64,000 nt of DNA, from positions 868,329 through 932,328 of the forward strand of contig NZ_JAHKPI010000014.1 in NCBI RefSeq assembly GCF_018860425.1. Direction: 5' to 3'. The first letter of the stretch is position 1. Every line of letters begins with the position of its first letter. A program made the translations under genes and the position numbers. The notes beneath the pieces were generated by a model. That model was given only the letters and a program-made list of their open reading frames with translations. It was not told the DNA's origin and searched no databases. Source of the DNA: Marinobacter sp. F3R08 (lineage in GTDB: Bacteria > Pseudomonadota > Gammaproteobacteria > Pseudomonadales > Oleiphilaceae). This document shows, in pieces, positions 34,694-42,759 of this stretch.

Positions 34694-35401
34694 TTACGAG
34701 CGTTTATTCCCGGCCCCGGTTTTCAGCCGGGAAAAGGTCGCCGGTACAACACCCAGCCACGACGCCAGTTGATTGTCTGGCACCCGTTTTACCAGCTCGG
34801 GATATTCCTCCAGCAACAATGTGTAACGATCCCGAGCAGGCATCGTATGCTTGCGGAACTCTCTCATGCTGGTCAGCTCTGCGATTTCCTCGGTCAACGC
34901 GAGTGCGAACTGGGGCCAGAGCCCCTCAGCGTGTGACTGGATGGCCGACCGGAACGCGGAGAAGTCGGCCACCCAGGCAGTTACCGGCGTGACCGTGGTC
35001 AGGCAGAGGGTGTTTCTGACGGTGCGGGTACGGCCAAACACCGGCCAGATAATATCGCCCTCGGAAAAGAAATGGTGAATCGAGACCTTGCCGCTGGGTG
35101 CTTCCCGGAACAGCCGCATGATGCCGTACTGAATCAGGTAAACGTTTGCCCAGGCTTTATCATGTTTTTCCATAACCGACTCAGGATCGACCCGGCGAAG
35201 ATGAAACAGGCGGGCGAGATTGGCCAGGAAACGTGCGTTCGCATCATTGCCATGCCCTGACAGACGAATACCGAATACCCGGCTGAGACTATTCTGCAGA
35301 GCTGTCGACTCGCTGGCGGCTGGCGGCTGGACGATATCGGGATGTTGTTCCCCCAGCATGCAGGGGGCGGAGGCGAGGTCTGGCCTGAAAGCGCTGTTCA
35401 T
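34694..35401 (-). CDS. Crp/Fnr family transcriptional regulator
   Basis: A 235-residue regulator with a cyclic-nucleotide-like beta-roll (about 60-170; VYLIQYGIMRLFRE, FFSEGDIIWPVFG) and a C-terminal winged helix whose recognition helix reads NQLASWLGVVPATFSRLK near 208-225. The Cys cluster of Fnr is absent. The HTH is compact, as in Crp-like sensors of the Crp/Fnr-like YeiL/one-component group. The effector is unknown. It is divergent from an AEC carrier, and a near-palindrome between them may be its site. Confidence 0.85.
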   Translation of the reverse strand: MNSAFRPDLASAPCMLGEQHPDIVQPPAASESTALQNSLSRVFGIRLSGHGNDANARFLANLARLFHLRRVDPESVMEKHDKAWANVYLIQYGIMRLFREAPSGKVSIHHFFSEGDIIWPVFGRTRTVRNTLCLTTVTPVTAWVADFSAFRSAIQSHAEGLWPQFALALTEEIAELTSMREFRKHTMPARDRYTLLLEEYPELVKRVPDNQLASWLGVVPATFSRLKTGAGNKRS

Positions 35402-35459
35402 TGAGTTGACCCTGTTATGAGTGTCAGATTAATTATGGTATCAGGAAGGTGGCGTTTGA

Positions 35460-35475
35460 AATGACTTAAATCATT
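35460..35475. promoter_or_regulatory. Near-palindrome between the Crp/Fnr and AEC genes
   Basis: AATGACTTAAATCATT is self-complementary at 14 of 16 positions. It lies 59 bases upstream of the Crp/Fnr gene and about 98 bases upstream of the AEC start, a plausible place for autoregulation. It differs from the TTGAT-N4-ATCAA Fnr box. Confidence 0.35.
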
Positions 35476-35572
35476 AAGGCTTTTTCACTGAGTCGATATG
35501 ACGATCTGGACGGGGTTCAGTGATAGACTCCGGCACCTGTTGTCGGAAGCATGTTTTGCCTACGGAGTGTCA

Positions 35573-36490
35573 ATGGCCGCCGCATTTGCCCTTTTCATCA
35601 AGCTAATTCCACTCTATGTAACGGTTGCCCTGGGTTGGACGGCAGGTCGCTACCTTGAGGCCAGCGGTCGCCATATTGCCGGTATCATGCTTTACATCGT
35701 GACTCCCTCCGTGGTGTTTTCCGGAGTAATGGCTGCCCCCCTGTCGCCGGAAGTCATTCTGCTGCCGTTTCTGGTGTTTGGACTCTGTTCTGTTCTGGGG
35801 ATCGTGCAGTTACAACTGGCCAAAAGAACGCTCTCCGATGGCAGTGCCAACATCATTCCGCTGTGCGTGGGCTCCGGGAATACCGGTTACTTCGGCGTGC
35901 CGGTGGCCCTGCTGCTGTTCGGGGAAGAGGGGCTGGCGCTTTACATTGTGTGCATGCTCGGAACCACGCTTTTCGAGAATTCCGTCGGTTTCTATCTTGC
36001 TGCACGGGGGCGCTACAGCATCAGGGAAGCGCTCTGGCGGGTGCTGAAACTGCCCTCGGTTTACGCTTTCCTGGCGGCCGTTGTCCTGAACCTGGCGGGC
36101 GCAGGAATTCCGGATATTTTTGTGCCATTGTTCGATAATCTGCGTGGGGCCTACAGTGTCCTGGGAATGATGATCATCGGCATGAGCATCACCAGCTTTC
36201 GTGGATTGGCCGGTAACATGCGTTTCACGGCGTTGGCGTTCTTCGGGAAGTTCGTTGTCTGGCCCATGGTGGCCATCGTGTTCTGGTGGGTTGATTCAAC
36301 GCTTCTTGGCATCTACCAGCCGGCCGTTCACAAGGCCATGTTCCTGATCTCGATCACGCCGATTGCCGCCAACACTGTGGTGATTGCCACACTGCTGGAT
36401 ACGTCGCCAAGGCAGGCAGCGGGTACGGTGCTGCTGACCACGCTGTTTGCCCTGGTGTTTATCCCGGTCATGATCTCCATCGCTTTTTAA
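35573..36490 (+). CDS. AEC family transporter (auxin efflux carrier fold)
   Basis: A 305-residue membrane protein with about ten spans in two inverted halves. IPLYVTVALGWTAGRYLEAS lies near the start, a broken helix around CVGSGNTGYFGVPVALLLF near 103, and the matching AANTVVIATLLDTSPRQAAGTVLLTT near the end. AEC carriers move small organic acids or other anions; no substrate can be read here. The start at 35573 has GGAG six bases upstream. It ends overlapping the convergent CDF gene by four bases. Confidence 0.88.
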   Translation: MAAAFALFIKLIPLYVTVALGWTAGRYLEASGRHIAGIMLYIVTPSVVFSGVMAAPLSPEVILLPFLVFGLCSVLGIVQLQLAKRTLSDGSANIIPLCVGSGNTGYFGVPVALLLFGEEGLALYIVCMLGTTLFENSVGFYLAARGRYSIREALWRVLKLPSVYAFLAAVVLNLAGAGIPDIFVPLFDNLRGAYSVLGMMIIGMSITSFRGLAGNMRFTALAFFGKFVVWPMVAIVFWWVDSTLLGIYQPAVHKAMFLISITPIAANTVVIATLLDTSPRQAAGTVLLTTLFALVFIPVMISIAF

Positions 36491-37140
36491 CGGCTTTGTG
36501 AGGTTGCCGTTGCCGGCTCTGCAGAGCCGGCCTTCGCTTCAGCAATGTCACGGCGGGCATGTCGCATTACGCTGATGCCGGCAGTCATGGCCAGCGAACC
36601 CATGATCGCGGCAACGATCAGATCCGGCCAGGCCGTGCCGGTTCCAAATACGCCCAGGGCGGCCACCATTACCGCGATATTGCTGATGGCGTCGTTGCGG
36701 CTGCACAGCCAGACCGAGCGCATATCGGAATCGCCTTCACGAAACTGGAACAGCATAACGGCCACACCCACATTGGCGGCAAGGGCAATCAGCCCCACGG
36801 TGCCCATGGTCAGTGGTTCCGGCGTAATGCCTGCCTGAACCACCCAGACGGCCCGGGCCCAGACCACCAGGCCGAATACTGTCATGGTGATGCCTTTGAC
36901 CATCGCAGCGCGTCCGCGCCAGAGCATCCCCATGGAGAGCACTGTCAGGGACAGGATGTAGTTGGCGCTGTCGCCGAAGAAATCGATGGCATCTGCCATC
37001 AGCGAAACCGAGCCGGACGAAAGGCTGGCCAGTCCTTCCACAAAAAACATGGCCAGATTGACCCACAAGGCGATCCATAACGCCCGGCGAAAACCCGGTG
37101 CAGAAGATTTGGGTTCGGGAGCAGAGCAGCTGCACGCCAT
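36487..37140 (-). CDS. Cation diffusion facilitator-type metal exporter
   Basis: A 217-residue CDF membrane protein with six spans and almost no C-terminal cytoplasmic domain. Helix II carries AIDFFGDSANY (DxxxD, near 52-56). Helix V reads LCSRNDAISN, so the usual HxxxD has become CxxxD: Cys replaces His at the metal site. The N-terminus has a CSC motif. Both suit a thiol-preferring metal such as Cd, Zn or Pb. It is preceded by a MerR-type operator and by cadR, with GGAGG at the start, so export induced by Cd or Pb is the likely role. Confidence 0.87.
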   Translation of the reverse strand: MACSCSAPEPKSSAPGFRRALWIALWVNLAMFFVEGLASLSSGSVSLMADAIDFFGDSANYILSLTVLSMGMLWRGRAAMVKGITMTVFGLVVWARAVWVVQAGITPEPLTMGTVGLIALAANVGVAVMLFQFREGDSDMRSVWLCSRNDAISNIAVMVAALGVFGTGTAWPDLIVAAIMGSLAMTAGISVMRHARRDIAEAKAGSAEPATATSQSR

Positions 37141-37167
37141 AAAGACCTCCTTGGTTAAGATAGTCTT

Positions 37168-37198
37168 ATTGGAAACCCTGTAGTAGCTACAGGGTCAA
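37168..37198 (-). promoter_or_regulatory. MerR/CadR-type promoter and operator of the CDF gene
   Basis: On the minus strand there is a -35 TTGACC (37198 to 37193) and a -10 TCCAAT (37173 to 37168), separated by 19 bases. A perfect dyad, ACCCTGTAG and CTACAGGGT with a three-base centre (37175-37195), fills the long spacer, as in promoters twisted by MerR-family activators. Confidence 0.85.
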
Positions 37199-37226
37199 GA
37201 GCTGTTGCTCGTCGTTTTCAGACTGA

Positions 37227-37685
37227 TCAGTTCTGACCCGCACCATGAGTGCCGGGTACATGATTGTGAGGATGTTCGGTTGCCAGTGACTCGAGTTCTG
37301 AGCTCAGCCCGTCCAGAATGCCGCATTCGCGCACACTTCCACCGTCAGCGCAGGCTTTTTGCAGTCTGACCAGGGTCTGTTCCAGGCTGGCCAGTTCCTG
37401 CAGCCGTTCGCGGACATGAACGAGATGGCGGGCCAGCAGGGCATTCACGTCACGGCAGTCCGCCTCTGGTTTCTCGGCCAGCCGGATCAGCTCACGAATC
37501 TCATCCTGTGCCATATCGAGGCTGCGGCAGCGTTTGATAAAGCGCAGACGGTCAAGGTGAGCGTTGAGATAAAAACGGTATCCGCTGTGGTCCCGTTGCG
37601 GTTCAGGCAACAAGCCAATTTTCTCGTAATAGCGGATGGTTTCAACGGGAATGGCCGTTGTTTTTGCAAGTTCACCGATTTTCAC
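37227..37685 (-). CDS. cadR: MerR family Cd(II)/Pb(II)-type regulator CadR
   Basis: A 152-residue MerR regulator. The winged helix VKIGELAKTTAIPVETIRYY opens it, followed by PEPQRDHSGYRFY and the dimerisation helix; metal-site cysteines are seen in KPEADCRDVN near 77 and in LQKACADG and RECGIL near 112-122. The tail HPHNH is His-rich, as in CadR. I chose the GTG at 37685; the frame runs further upstream but would overlap the photolyase-like gene. It should activate the CDF gene through the dyad at 37175-37195. Confidence 0.9.
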   Translation of the reverse strand: MKIGELAKTTAIPVETIRYYEKIGLLPEPQRDHSGYRFYLNAHLDRLRFIKRCRSLDMAQDEIRELIRLAEKPEADCRDVNALLARHLVHVRERLQELASLEQTLVRLQKACADGGSVRECGILDGLSSELESLATEHPHNHVPGTHGAGQN

Positions 37686-37731
37686 ATTACGCCCCCGGAA
37701 CCTGATTGCGAATTGCCATCTGCAGAGCTTA

Positions 37732-39267
37732 TCACTCGAACAAGGACAGCTGAGAGTTTCCAGTGTCATCACGTGATTCACGTTGTCCTGCTGCTTTCGG
37801 CCCCTTCTGCACCGGTCCCTTCCGGCTGCCATGGCGTTGCAGTACCCGGTCTGTCTCCCTTTGGCTGACATGCTGCTTGCGAAAATCGCCAACTGCCTTG
37901 CGGGCCAGCCGTGCCGCCTGCTCATGATCACACACCGGTGAGGCGTAGGTATTGCCGCCGTAACGTTCCTTCTGGGTCGGCGTCATTAACCAGGGTGTGT
38001 GGATCATGTCGCCCGGCACGCCGGCAAGTTCTGGTAGCCAGCGCCGGATGAACTCGCCTTCGGGGTCCAGCTTCTGGCTCTGCAGCACCGGGTTGTAGAT
38101 CCGCAGGGCATTGATGCCGGTCAGGCCGGACTGCATCTGGGTCTGGGAGTAATGAATGCCTGGCTCGAAGTCGGTAAATAGCCGGGCAAGATGCAGGGCA
38201 GGATCGCGCCAGTGCAACCACAGCTGGTAACTGGCGATGGCCATCAGCATGGCCCGCATCCGGAAGTTGATCCAACCGCTGTGCTTGAGGGCTCGCATGC
38301 TGGCGTCCACCAGGGGCCAGCCGGTCTGGCCTTCCTGCCAGCGTTGAAGGCGTTCGGTATCATCAGGGCCGGTTTTAAGTGCCTCCATTTCCCGATGCAT
38401 GGCCCGGAATTCCAGCGCCGGTTCGTCCTCCAGTTTCTGGATGAAATGGCAGTGCCAGTGCAGCCGGGAGCGGAAACTGGTCAGGCTCTTCTTTTTGCGG
38501 GGCAGGGTATTACGATGGTTGCCGGTGGTTTTGGCCTGCTGATAGATATCCCGGAGGCTGACGGTACCGTAGGCAATATGCGGACTGAGCCGTGAACAGG
38601 CCCGCGGGGCAGTGTTCGGGCTGGAAATGTTGTATTGGTAGCCCACGCAGCGGCGCTCCAGGAACGAAGCGAGCAGTTTTTCACCCCTGGCGCTGCCTCC
38701 GGTCTGGCGATCCGGGCAGTTGTCTGGAAATACGAAGGCCGGACTGCCATAACCACCAACGCCACTCTGGGGTCCGCAGGCCTTCGGGATCACTCCCGGG
38801 GCCTCCAGCAGAGGCTGGCGCATCAGCTCAGTCCAGGCCTTGTCCCAGACATTCCGGTTTTTTAGCCGGCGAACCACACCAAACTGACTCCATTCCCGGA
38901 ATTCCACCTGGTTCTCTGCGCACCAGCCAACAACCGCCTTGTCACGATCGAACGTCCACTGTCCCCCGGTTTCCTGATGACAGAACAGGCGGGTGACGCC
39001 ATGACTGGCCTGAAGCTGCTTCAAGGCACCTGTCATCGAGCCTCTCATCACCAGAAGGCCGCTGCCGGCCTTTCGCAACTGCCGGTCCAGATCCTCCAGC
39101 GAGGCCCTGATAAACCCCCATTGGCGACCGCTGGTGTCCGGTAATTGCCAGTAATCCTCTTCGATAACGTACAGCGGGATGACGGGTTCGCCCAGGCTGG
39201 CCGCAGCCGCCAGTGGCGCATGATCCCTTGTGCGCAGGTCGCGTTTGAACCAGACCACGGTTGTCAT
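37732..39267 (-). CDS. Cryptochrome/photolyase family FAD-binding protein
   Basis: A 511-residue flavoprotein. It has an N-terminal photolyase Rossmann domain ([13 protein letters not shown] near 4-16, [15 protein letters not shown] near 95) and a C-terminal helical FAD domain ([20 protein letters not shown] and [10 protein letters not shown] near 320-345, [19 protein letters not shown] near 370-388). Where CPD photolyases have D-x-D-x-A-x-N and WQW, this protein has [14 protein letters not shown], so repair activity is uncertain. The ATG overlaps the stop of an upstream DUF2256 gene. Alternatives are a repair enzyme with altered substrate or a light sensor. Confidence 0.85.
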   Translation of the reverse strand: MTTVVWFKRDLRTRDHAPLAAAASLGEPVIPLYVIEEDYWQLPDTSGRQWGFIRASLEDLDRQLRKAGSGLLVMRGSMTGALKQLQASHGVTRLFCHQETGGQWTFDRDKAVVGWCAENQVEFREWSQFGVVRRLKNRNVWDKAWTELMRQPLLEAPGVIPKACGPQSGVGGYGSPAFVFPDNCPDRQTGGSARGEKLLASFLERRCVGYQYNISSPNTAPRACSRLSPHIAYGTVSLRDIYQQAKTTGNHRNTLPRKKKSLTSFRSRLHWHCHFIQKLEDEPALEFRAMHREMEALKTGPDDTERLQRWQEGQTGWPLVDASMRALKHSGWINFRMRAMLMAIASYQLWLHWRDPALHLARLFTDFEPGIHYSQTQMQSGLTGINALRIYNPVLQSQKLDPEGEFIRRWLPELAGVPGDMIHTPWLMTPTQKERYGGNTYASPVCDHEQAARLARKAVGDFRKQHVSQRETDRVLQRHGSRKGPVQKGPKAAGQRESRDDTGNSQLSLFE

Positions 39268-39410
39268 GACTGCGAGTTTCTCTCGCGCCGGCAGCGTTCA
39301 CTGCAATAACGGACATTGTCCCAGTCTTTCGCCCACTTCTTGCGCCAGGCAAATGCCCGCTGGCAGACCGGGCAAACTTTTTCAGGGAGGTTCAGCTTCT
39401 TATGTGGCAC
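39264..39410 (-). CDS. DUF2256 zinc-ribbon-like small protein
   Basis: A 48-residue protein that starts with GTG and has AGGAAG about six bases upstream. It reads [20 protein letters not shown], then [25 protein letters not shown] and CSERC form a four-Cys zinc-ribbon-like site, and the [10 protein letters not shown] block is the DUF2256 signature. It overlaps the start of the cryptochrome-like gene (ATGA), and DUF2256 genes are often found beside photolyase/cryptochrome genes. Its role is unknown; a partner or small regulator is possible. Confidence 0.85.
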   Translation of the reverse strand: MPHKKLNLPEKVCPVCQRAFAWRKKWAKDWDNVRYCSERCRRERNSQS

Positions 39411-39495
39411 CAGCGTCTTCCTGTCAGGGTGTACGGCTTTCTACGTTTGCGCTGCAGGCCGGGATCAAATCTGAGGTCCGGTGACAAGGCTCAGT

Positions 39496-40092
39496 CTAGG
39501 AGCTGGACTCCCGGGCCAGCTGAGCCAGATCCTCGCTGATCTGTTCGGGCGACAGGCCGGGCCGCAGCAGCAGCCGCGCGTTGCCCTCGCGATCAAAGAC
39601 ATACACGGCGCTGCTGTGAGAGACATTGTAATTGCCGCTGGCGTCAGGCTCTTCGTAGCCGAAGGTGGTCCGGTAGCGCTTGGTGAGTTTCCGGAGCATG
39701 GGTTCTTCAGCGGTCAGGCCAAGGATTCTGTCACCGAAAAAGTTCACGTAGCTGGCCAGGCGTTCCGGTGTATCCCGCCGAGGATCGACACTCACGAACA
39801 GGGTGATGACATCGTCCTGGTACTCCTCCGGCATCTGGTGAATGGATCGTCGGAGATCGCTCAGGGTTGTTGGGCAGACATCGGGGCAGGACGTGAAACC
39901 GAAGTACAACAGGCGGATGTTGCCCTTTGAGTCGTCGGGCGTGACCGTGCCGTCATCGGTGCCATTGAGCCGGAACTCGAGATCCGGCATCAGGCCTGCG
40001 ATGTCTTTGCCGTGCCAGTTGTCGTTGCTGTCGGAGCAGCCGGCCAGTATCAGAATAAGGAGAGCAGGCCATAGTGGCATCGTTCTGGTCAT
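39496..40092 (-). CDS. SCO1/SenC family copper chaperone lipoprotein
   Basis: A 198-residue lipoprotein (lipobox LAGC near 19) with a thioredoxin fold. The copper-binding CPDVC lies near 69-73 (GFTSCPDVCPTTLSDL) and the third ligand His in NVSHSSAVYVF near 159. SCO proteins deliver copper to the CuA centre of cytochrome c oxidase. Its ATG overlaps the stop of the upstream ctaG-like gene, which also serves oxidase assembly. The oxidase subunits are not in the window. Confidence 0.93.
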   Translation of the reverse strand: MTRTMPLWPALLILILAGCSDSNDNWHGKDIAGLMPDLEFRLNGTDDGTVTPDDSKGNIRLLYFGFTSCPDVCPTTLSDLRRSIHQMPEEYQDDVITLFVSVDPRRDTPERLASYVNFFGDRILGLTAEEPMLRKLTKRYRTTFGYEEPDASGNYNVSHSSAVYVFDREGNARLLLRPGLSPEQISEDLAQLARESSS

Positions 40093-40928
40093 GGGTTTCC
40101 TCCTGCCAGCGAATGGCTTTGGGGGTATTTGCCGTCTTCATGCATGGCCCGGCGAAGCACAATCAGAATACCGAGGATGCTCATCATGGCCGGGGGGATC
40201 CAGGTCAGCAGCCCACCCAGCAACTGGTCGGTTTCCGGTGGCATGGGCCAGGCCCGGCCACAGACTTCGTAAACGTCGTAGACCATGCCCCGGGAAAACA
40301 CGATCCAGGCACCCAGAATCATCTGGGGGATGGCCACCAGGGCCAGGAGGAGGATGCGCTTGCCGTATCCCAGTGCATTGGTCATTGCCGGGGCGCGGGG
40401 ATCGAAGATCAGCCACCAGAACAGCACACCATCCAGTAGCATGCTCCAGTTCATGACCCAGTACAGCTGCCGGCTTAGCATGGCGTCAAAGTGGATAGGT
40501 GGCCAGAGCCAGAAATAGATCAGCCCTACGAACAGAACTGAGGCGATCACCGGTTGCTGCAGCAGCCGGTAAATCCAGCCCAATGGCTGCAGCCAGTAAT
40601 GCACCGATGGGGAAATCCTCTGGTACCAGAACCGCATCACGGGCAGAGGATTGGACAGCGCAATCAGAAAGGGGCCCAGATGATGCAGGATCAGGTGCTG
40701 CCCCCGGTGGACAAAAAACATGTACTGGGAATAGTAGTCGAACCGGGTTTGCATCACCGCGTAGCAGAGCATGACCCCGAGCGTGAACGTAACGATCCGT
40801 CCCGGACCTGGCCGGTCGTGTCCCGGCATTTTCAGCAAGGCGACACCGTATAACCCGAGGACCAGCATATAACTGAGCAGCGTCAGGGGGGAAAAATCAT
40901 AGGGCAGCAAATTGCTCATTACTTGCAT
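40089..40928 (-). CDS. ctaG: Cytochrome c oxidase assembly factor CtaG (caa3 type)
   Basis: A 279-residue membrane protein with about seven spans of the caa3_CtaG family. It has HRGQHLILHHLGPFLIALSNP near 72-92, with the conserved His cluster, PPIHFDAMLSRQLYWVMNWSMLLDG near 138-162 and a conserved FDPRAPA. These proteins help build the CuA or CuB site of haem-copper oxidases. An internal ATG three codons in is also possible as start. Coupled to the downstream SCO gene (ATGA). Confidence 0.9.
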   Translation of the reverse strand: MQVMSNLLPYDFSPLTLLSYMLVLGLYGVALLKMPGHDRPGPGRIVTFTLGVMLCYAVMQTRFDYYSQYMFFVHRGQHLILHHLGPFLIALSNPLPVMRFWYQRISPSVHYWLQPLGWIYRLLQQPVIASVLFVGLIYFWLWPPIHFDAMLSRQLYWVMNWSMLLDGVLFWWLIFDPRAPAMTNALGYGKRILLLALVAIPQMILGAWIVFSRGMVYDVYEVCGRAWPMPPETDQLLGGLLTWIPPAMMSILGILIVLRRAMHEDGKYPQSHSLAGGNP

Positions 40929-41054
40929 GGACAGGACTCTTAACGTGCACGCAACGGAAACCGGGTTTATCTTTCTTGTCAGTACCGCCGAGTTTTGCCG
41001 GCCCGGCGGCGGATTTCAAGGCCGGTGTGAGGTTTGTGTAATTGGAGGCAGGAC

Positions 41055-42743
41055 ATGGCCCGATTCAGTGATTCCATTTCAGCGCCGTCAGTACTTATCT
41101 TCGACTGGCACGGCACCCTGGTAGACACCCACGATGCCATGTTCAGTGCCATGGAAGATATGCTGCCTCAGCTGGAGGAACTGGGGCTGGTGGAGCGGCT
41201 GCTGCCGGAGGATAAATGCCGAACCGCCGATGATGCCCGGCTGGTACGCTATATCCGGATTTTCCGGCGCCTGCATCCGCGCATACTGGCGGAACGCCGG
41301 GTTTCGAGAACCGATATTTTTAACGCCATCTTCGGTGATGACAAAGACGCCCGGTTGATTGCTCACAAGGCCTATAACGAAGCCTACCGACGCTACTTCG
41401 GTCAGGTGAAACCTTTTCAGCCCGGTGCCTATGAGTATCTCTCGGCGCTGAAAGCCATGGGCATCCGGCTGGCGGTATCCACCAACCGGAACCGGGAATT
41501 TCTGGACCTTGAGTTGCGCACGGTAGATGGAGGCCGCTGGCAGCATTTGTTTGACGCCACGGTGTGTGCCGATGATGTAACCGAGTACAAACCTGATCCG
41601 GAGGTTATTCTCAAGGCTCTGAAACAGGTCGGATTGCCGGCTGATGAGCGCGCCTGGTATGTGGGCGACAGTTACATTGATATGCTCACCGCCAACAAGG
41701 CGGGTGTGTCCGGGGTGTTCTATAACGGGGCTTGCTGGGAATCCAGCCGGATCGACAGTTGGTTCTCCCACCGGGATGCGCCTGCTGCCATTCTGGACAG
41801 TTTTGAAGACCTTATTGATCTGCTCGCTCTGCTTGAGCGGAATGAGCCGGAAGCGTTCGAACGGTCGCCCGCCGAGGTCCGTCCCCAGCCCTTCCCGAAG
41901 CCCCGGCCTCCGGAGCCGCGCATCGAACCCGACTGGCACCCGGCAGTGGTCAAACTCATTCGCCCTGCCGTAATCCTGTTCGATTGGCACGCCACCCTGG
42001 TGGATACCCTGGACGCCATGTACCACGCGGTGGACGACATGTTGCCGGAGTTTCACAAGCTGCAATTGATGGACCGTATGGTTGCTCCGGAGGACAGTAA
42101 GACGCCGGAGGACGTCAAACTGGTTGCCTACGTGCGTGAGTTTGCCAGGCTGCATCCGAAGGTGAAGGCGGACCGGAAGATTTCCCGGACCGATATTTTT
42201 GAAGTGCTGTTCGGTGAAGATCAGGACGCCAAGCAGATTGCCCATCAGGCCTTCAATTATCATTACCGAAAGCACTATGGCACGGTGAAGCCGTTTGAAC
42301 CAAAGGTGCGGGCAGTGCTGGAGGGATTGAGGCGGCTGGATATCCAGGTGGGAGTGATTACCAACCGGGATCGTGAGTTTTTCGAACACGAACTGGCTGC
42401 CGTGGAAAACACTGGCTGGACTCATCTGTTCGATGTTGATGTCTGTGGGGACGACACGCCCCTGCGCAAGCCGCATCCGGATCAGCTATTGCTGGCGGTT
42501 CAGAAACTGGATTACCCGCCCGACCCGAGTGTCTGGTATGTCGGCGACAGCACCACAGACGTTATCGCGGCCAAGCGGGCAGGCATGACATCGGTGTTTT
42601 TCAACGGAGCGCAGTGGGACCTGCCCTGGCTGAACCGGATTTTCCCCGGCACCCACAAGCACCCGGACAAGCCGGATGTGGTGGTCAACGATTTCTCGGA
42701 ATTCTGGGCCCTGGTGCTGGCCTGCGAGGTGGGGCCGCCCTGA
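41055..42743 (+). CDS. Tandem-duplicated HAD-like protein with DxH motif I
   Basis: A 562-residue protein made of two homologous HAD domains, about 10-250 and 295-555. Motif I is FDWHGTLVDT in the first and FDWHATLVDT in the second: the nucleophile Asp is kept but the acid/base Asp two residues later is His in both. Motif II is seen as STNRNR and ITNRDR, and motifs III/IV as KPDP...WYVGDSYIDM and KPHP...WYVGDSTTDV. The family dephosphorylates small phosphorylated molecules; the substrate is unknown. Start at 41055 has GGAGG. It converges on mrp. Confidence 0.88.
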   Translation: MARFSDSISAPSVLIFDWHGTLVDTHDAMFSAMEDMLPQLEELGLVERLLPEDKCRTADDARLVRYIRIFRRLHPRILAERRVSRTDIFNAIFGDDKDARLIAHKAYNEAYRRYFGQVKPFQPGAYEYLSALKAMGIRLAVSTNRNREFLDLELRTVDGGRWQHLFDATVCADDVTEYKPDPEVILKALKQVGLPADERAWYVGDSYIDMLTANKAGVSGVFYNGACWESSRIDSWFSHRDAPAAILDSFEDLIDLLALLERNEPEAFERSPAEVRPQPFPKPRPPEPRIEPDWHPAVVKLIRPAVILFDWHATLVDTLDAMYHAVDDMLPEFHKLQLMDRMVAPEDSKTPEDVKLVAYVREFARLHPKVKADRKISRTDIFEVLFGEDQDAKQIAHQAFNYHYRKHYGTVKPFEPKVRAVLEGLRRLDIQVGVITNRDREFFEHELAAVENTGWTHLFDVDVCGDDTPLRKPHPDQLLLAVQKLDYPPDPSVWYVGDSTTDVIAAKRAGMTSVFFNGAQWDLPWLNRIFPGTHKHPDKPDVVVNDFSEFWALVLACEVGPP

Positions 42744-42759
42744 GTAGGCGGCCGACGAT

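Noticed and set aside
37686..37931. Extended N-terminus for cadR
   Set aside because: The added 82 residues overlap the photolyase-like gene, carry no known domain and precede a standard MerR start at GTG 37685.
41088..42476. 462-codon minus-strand frame opposite the tandem HAD gene
   Set aside because: Shadow frame produced by codon bias; the plus-strand gene shows duplicated HAD motifs.
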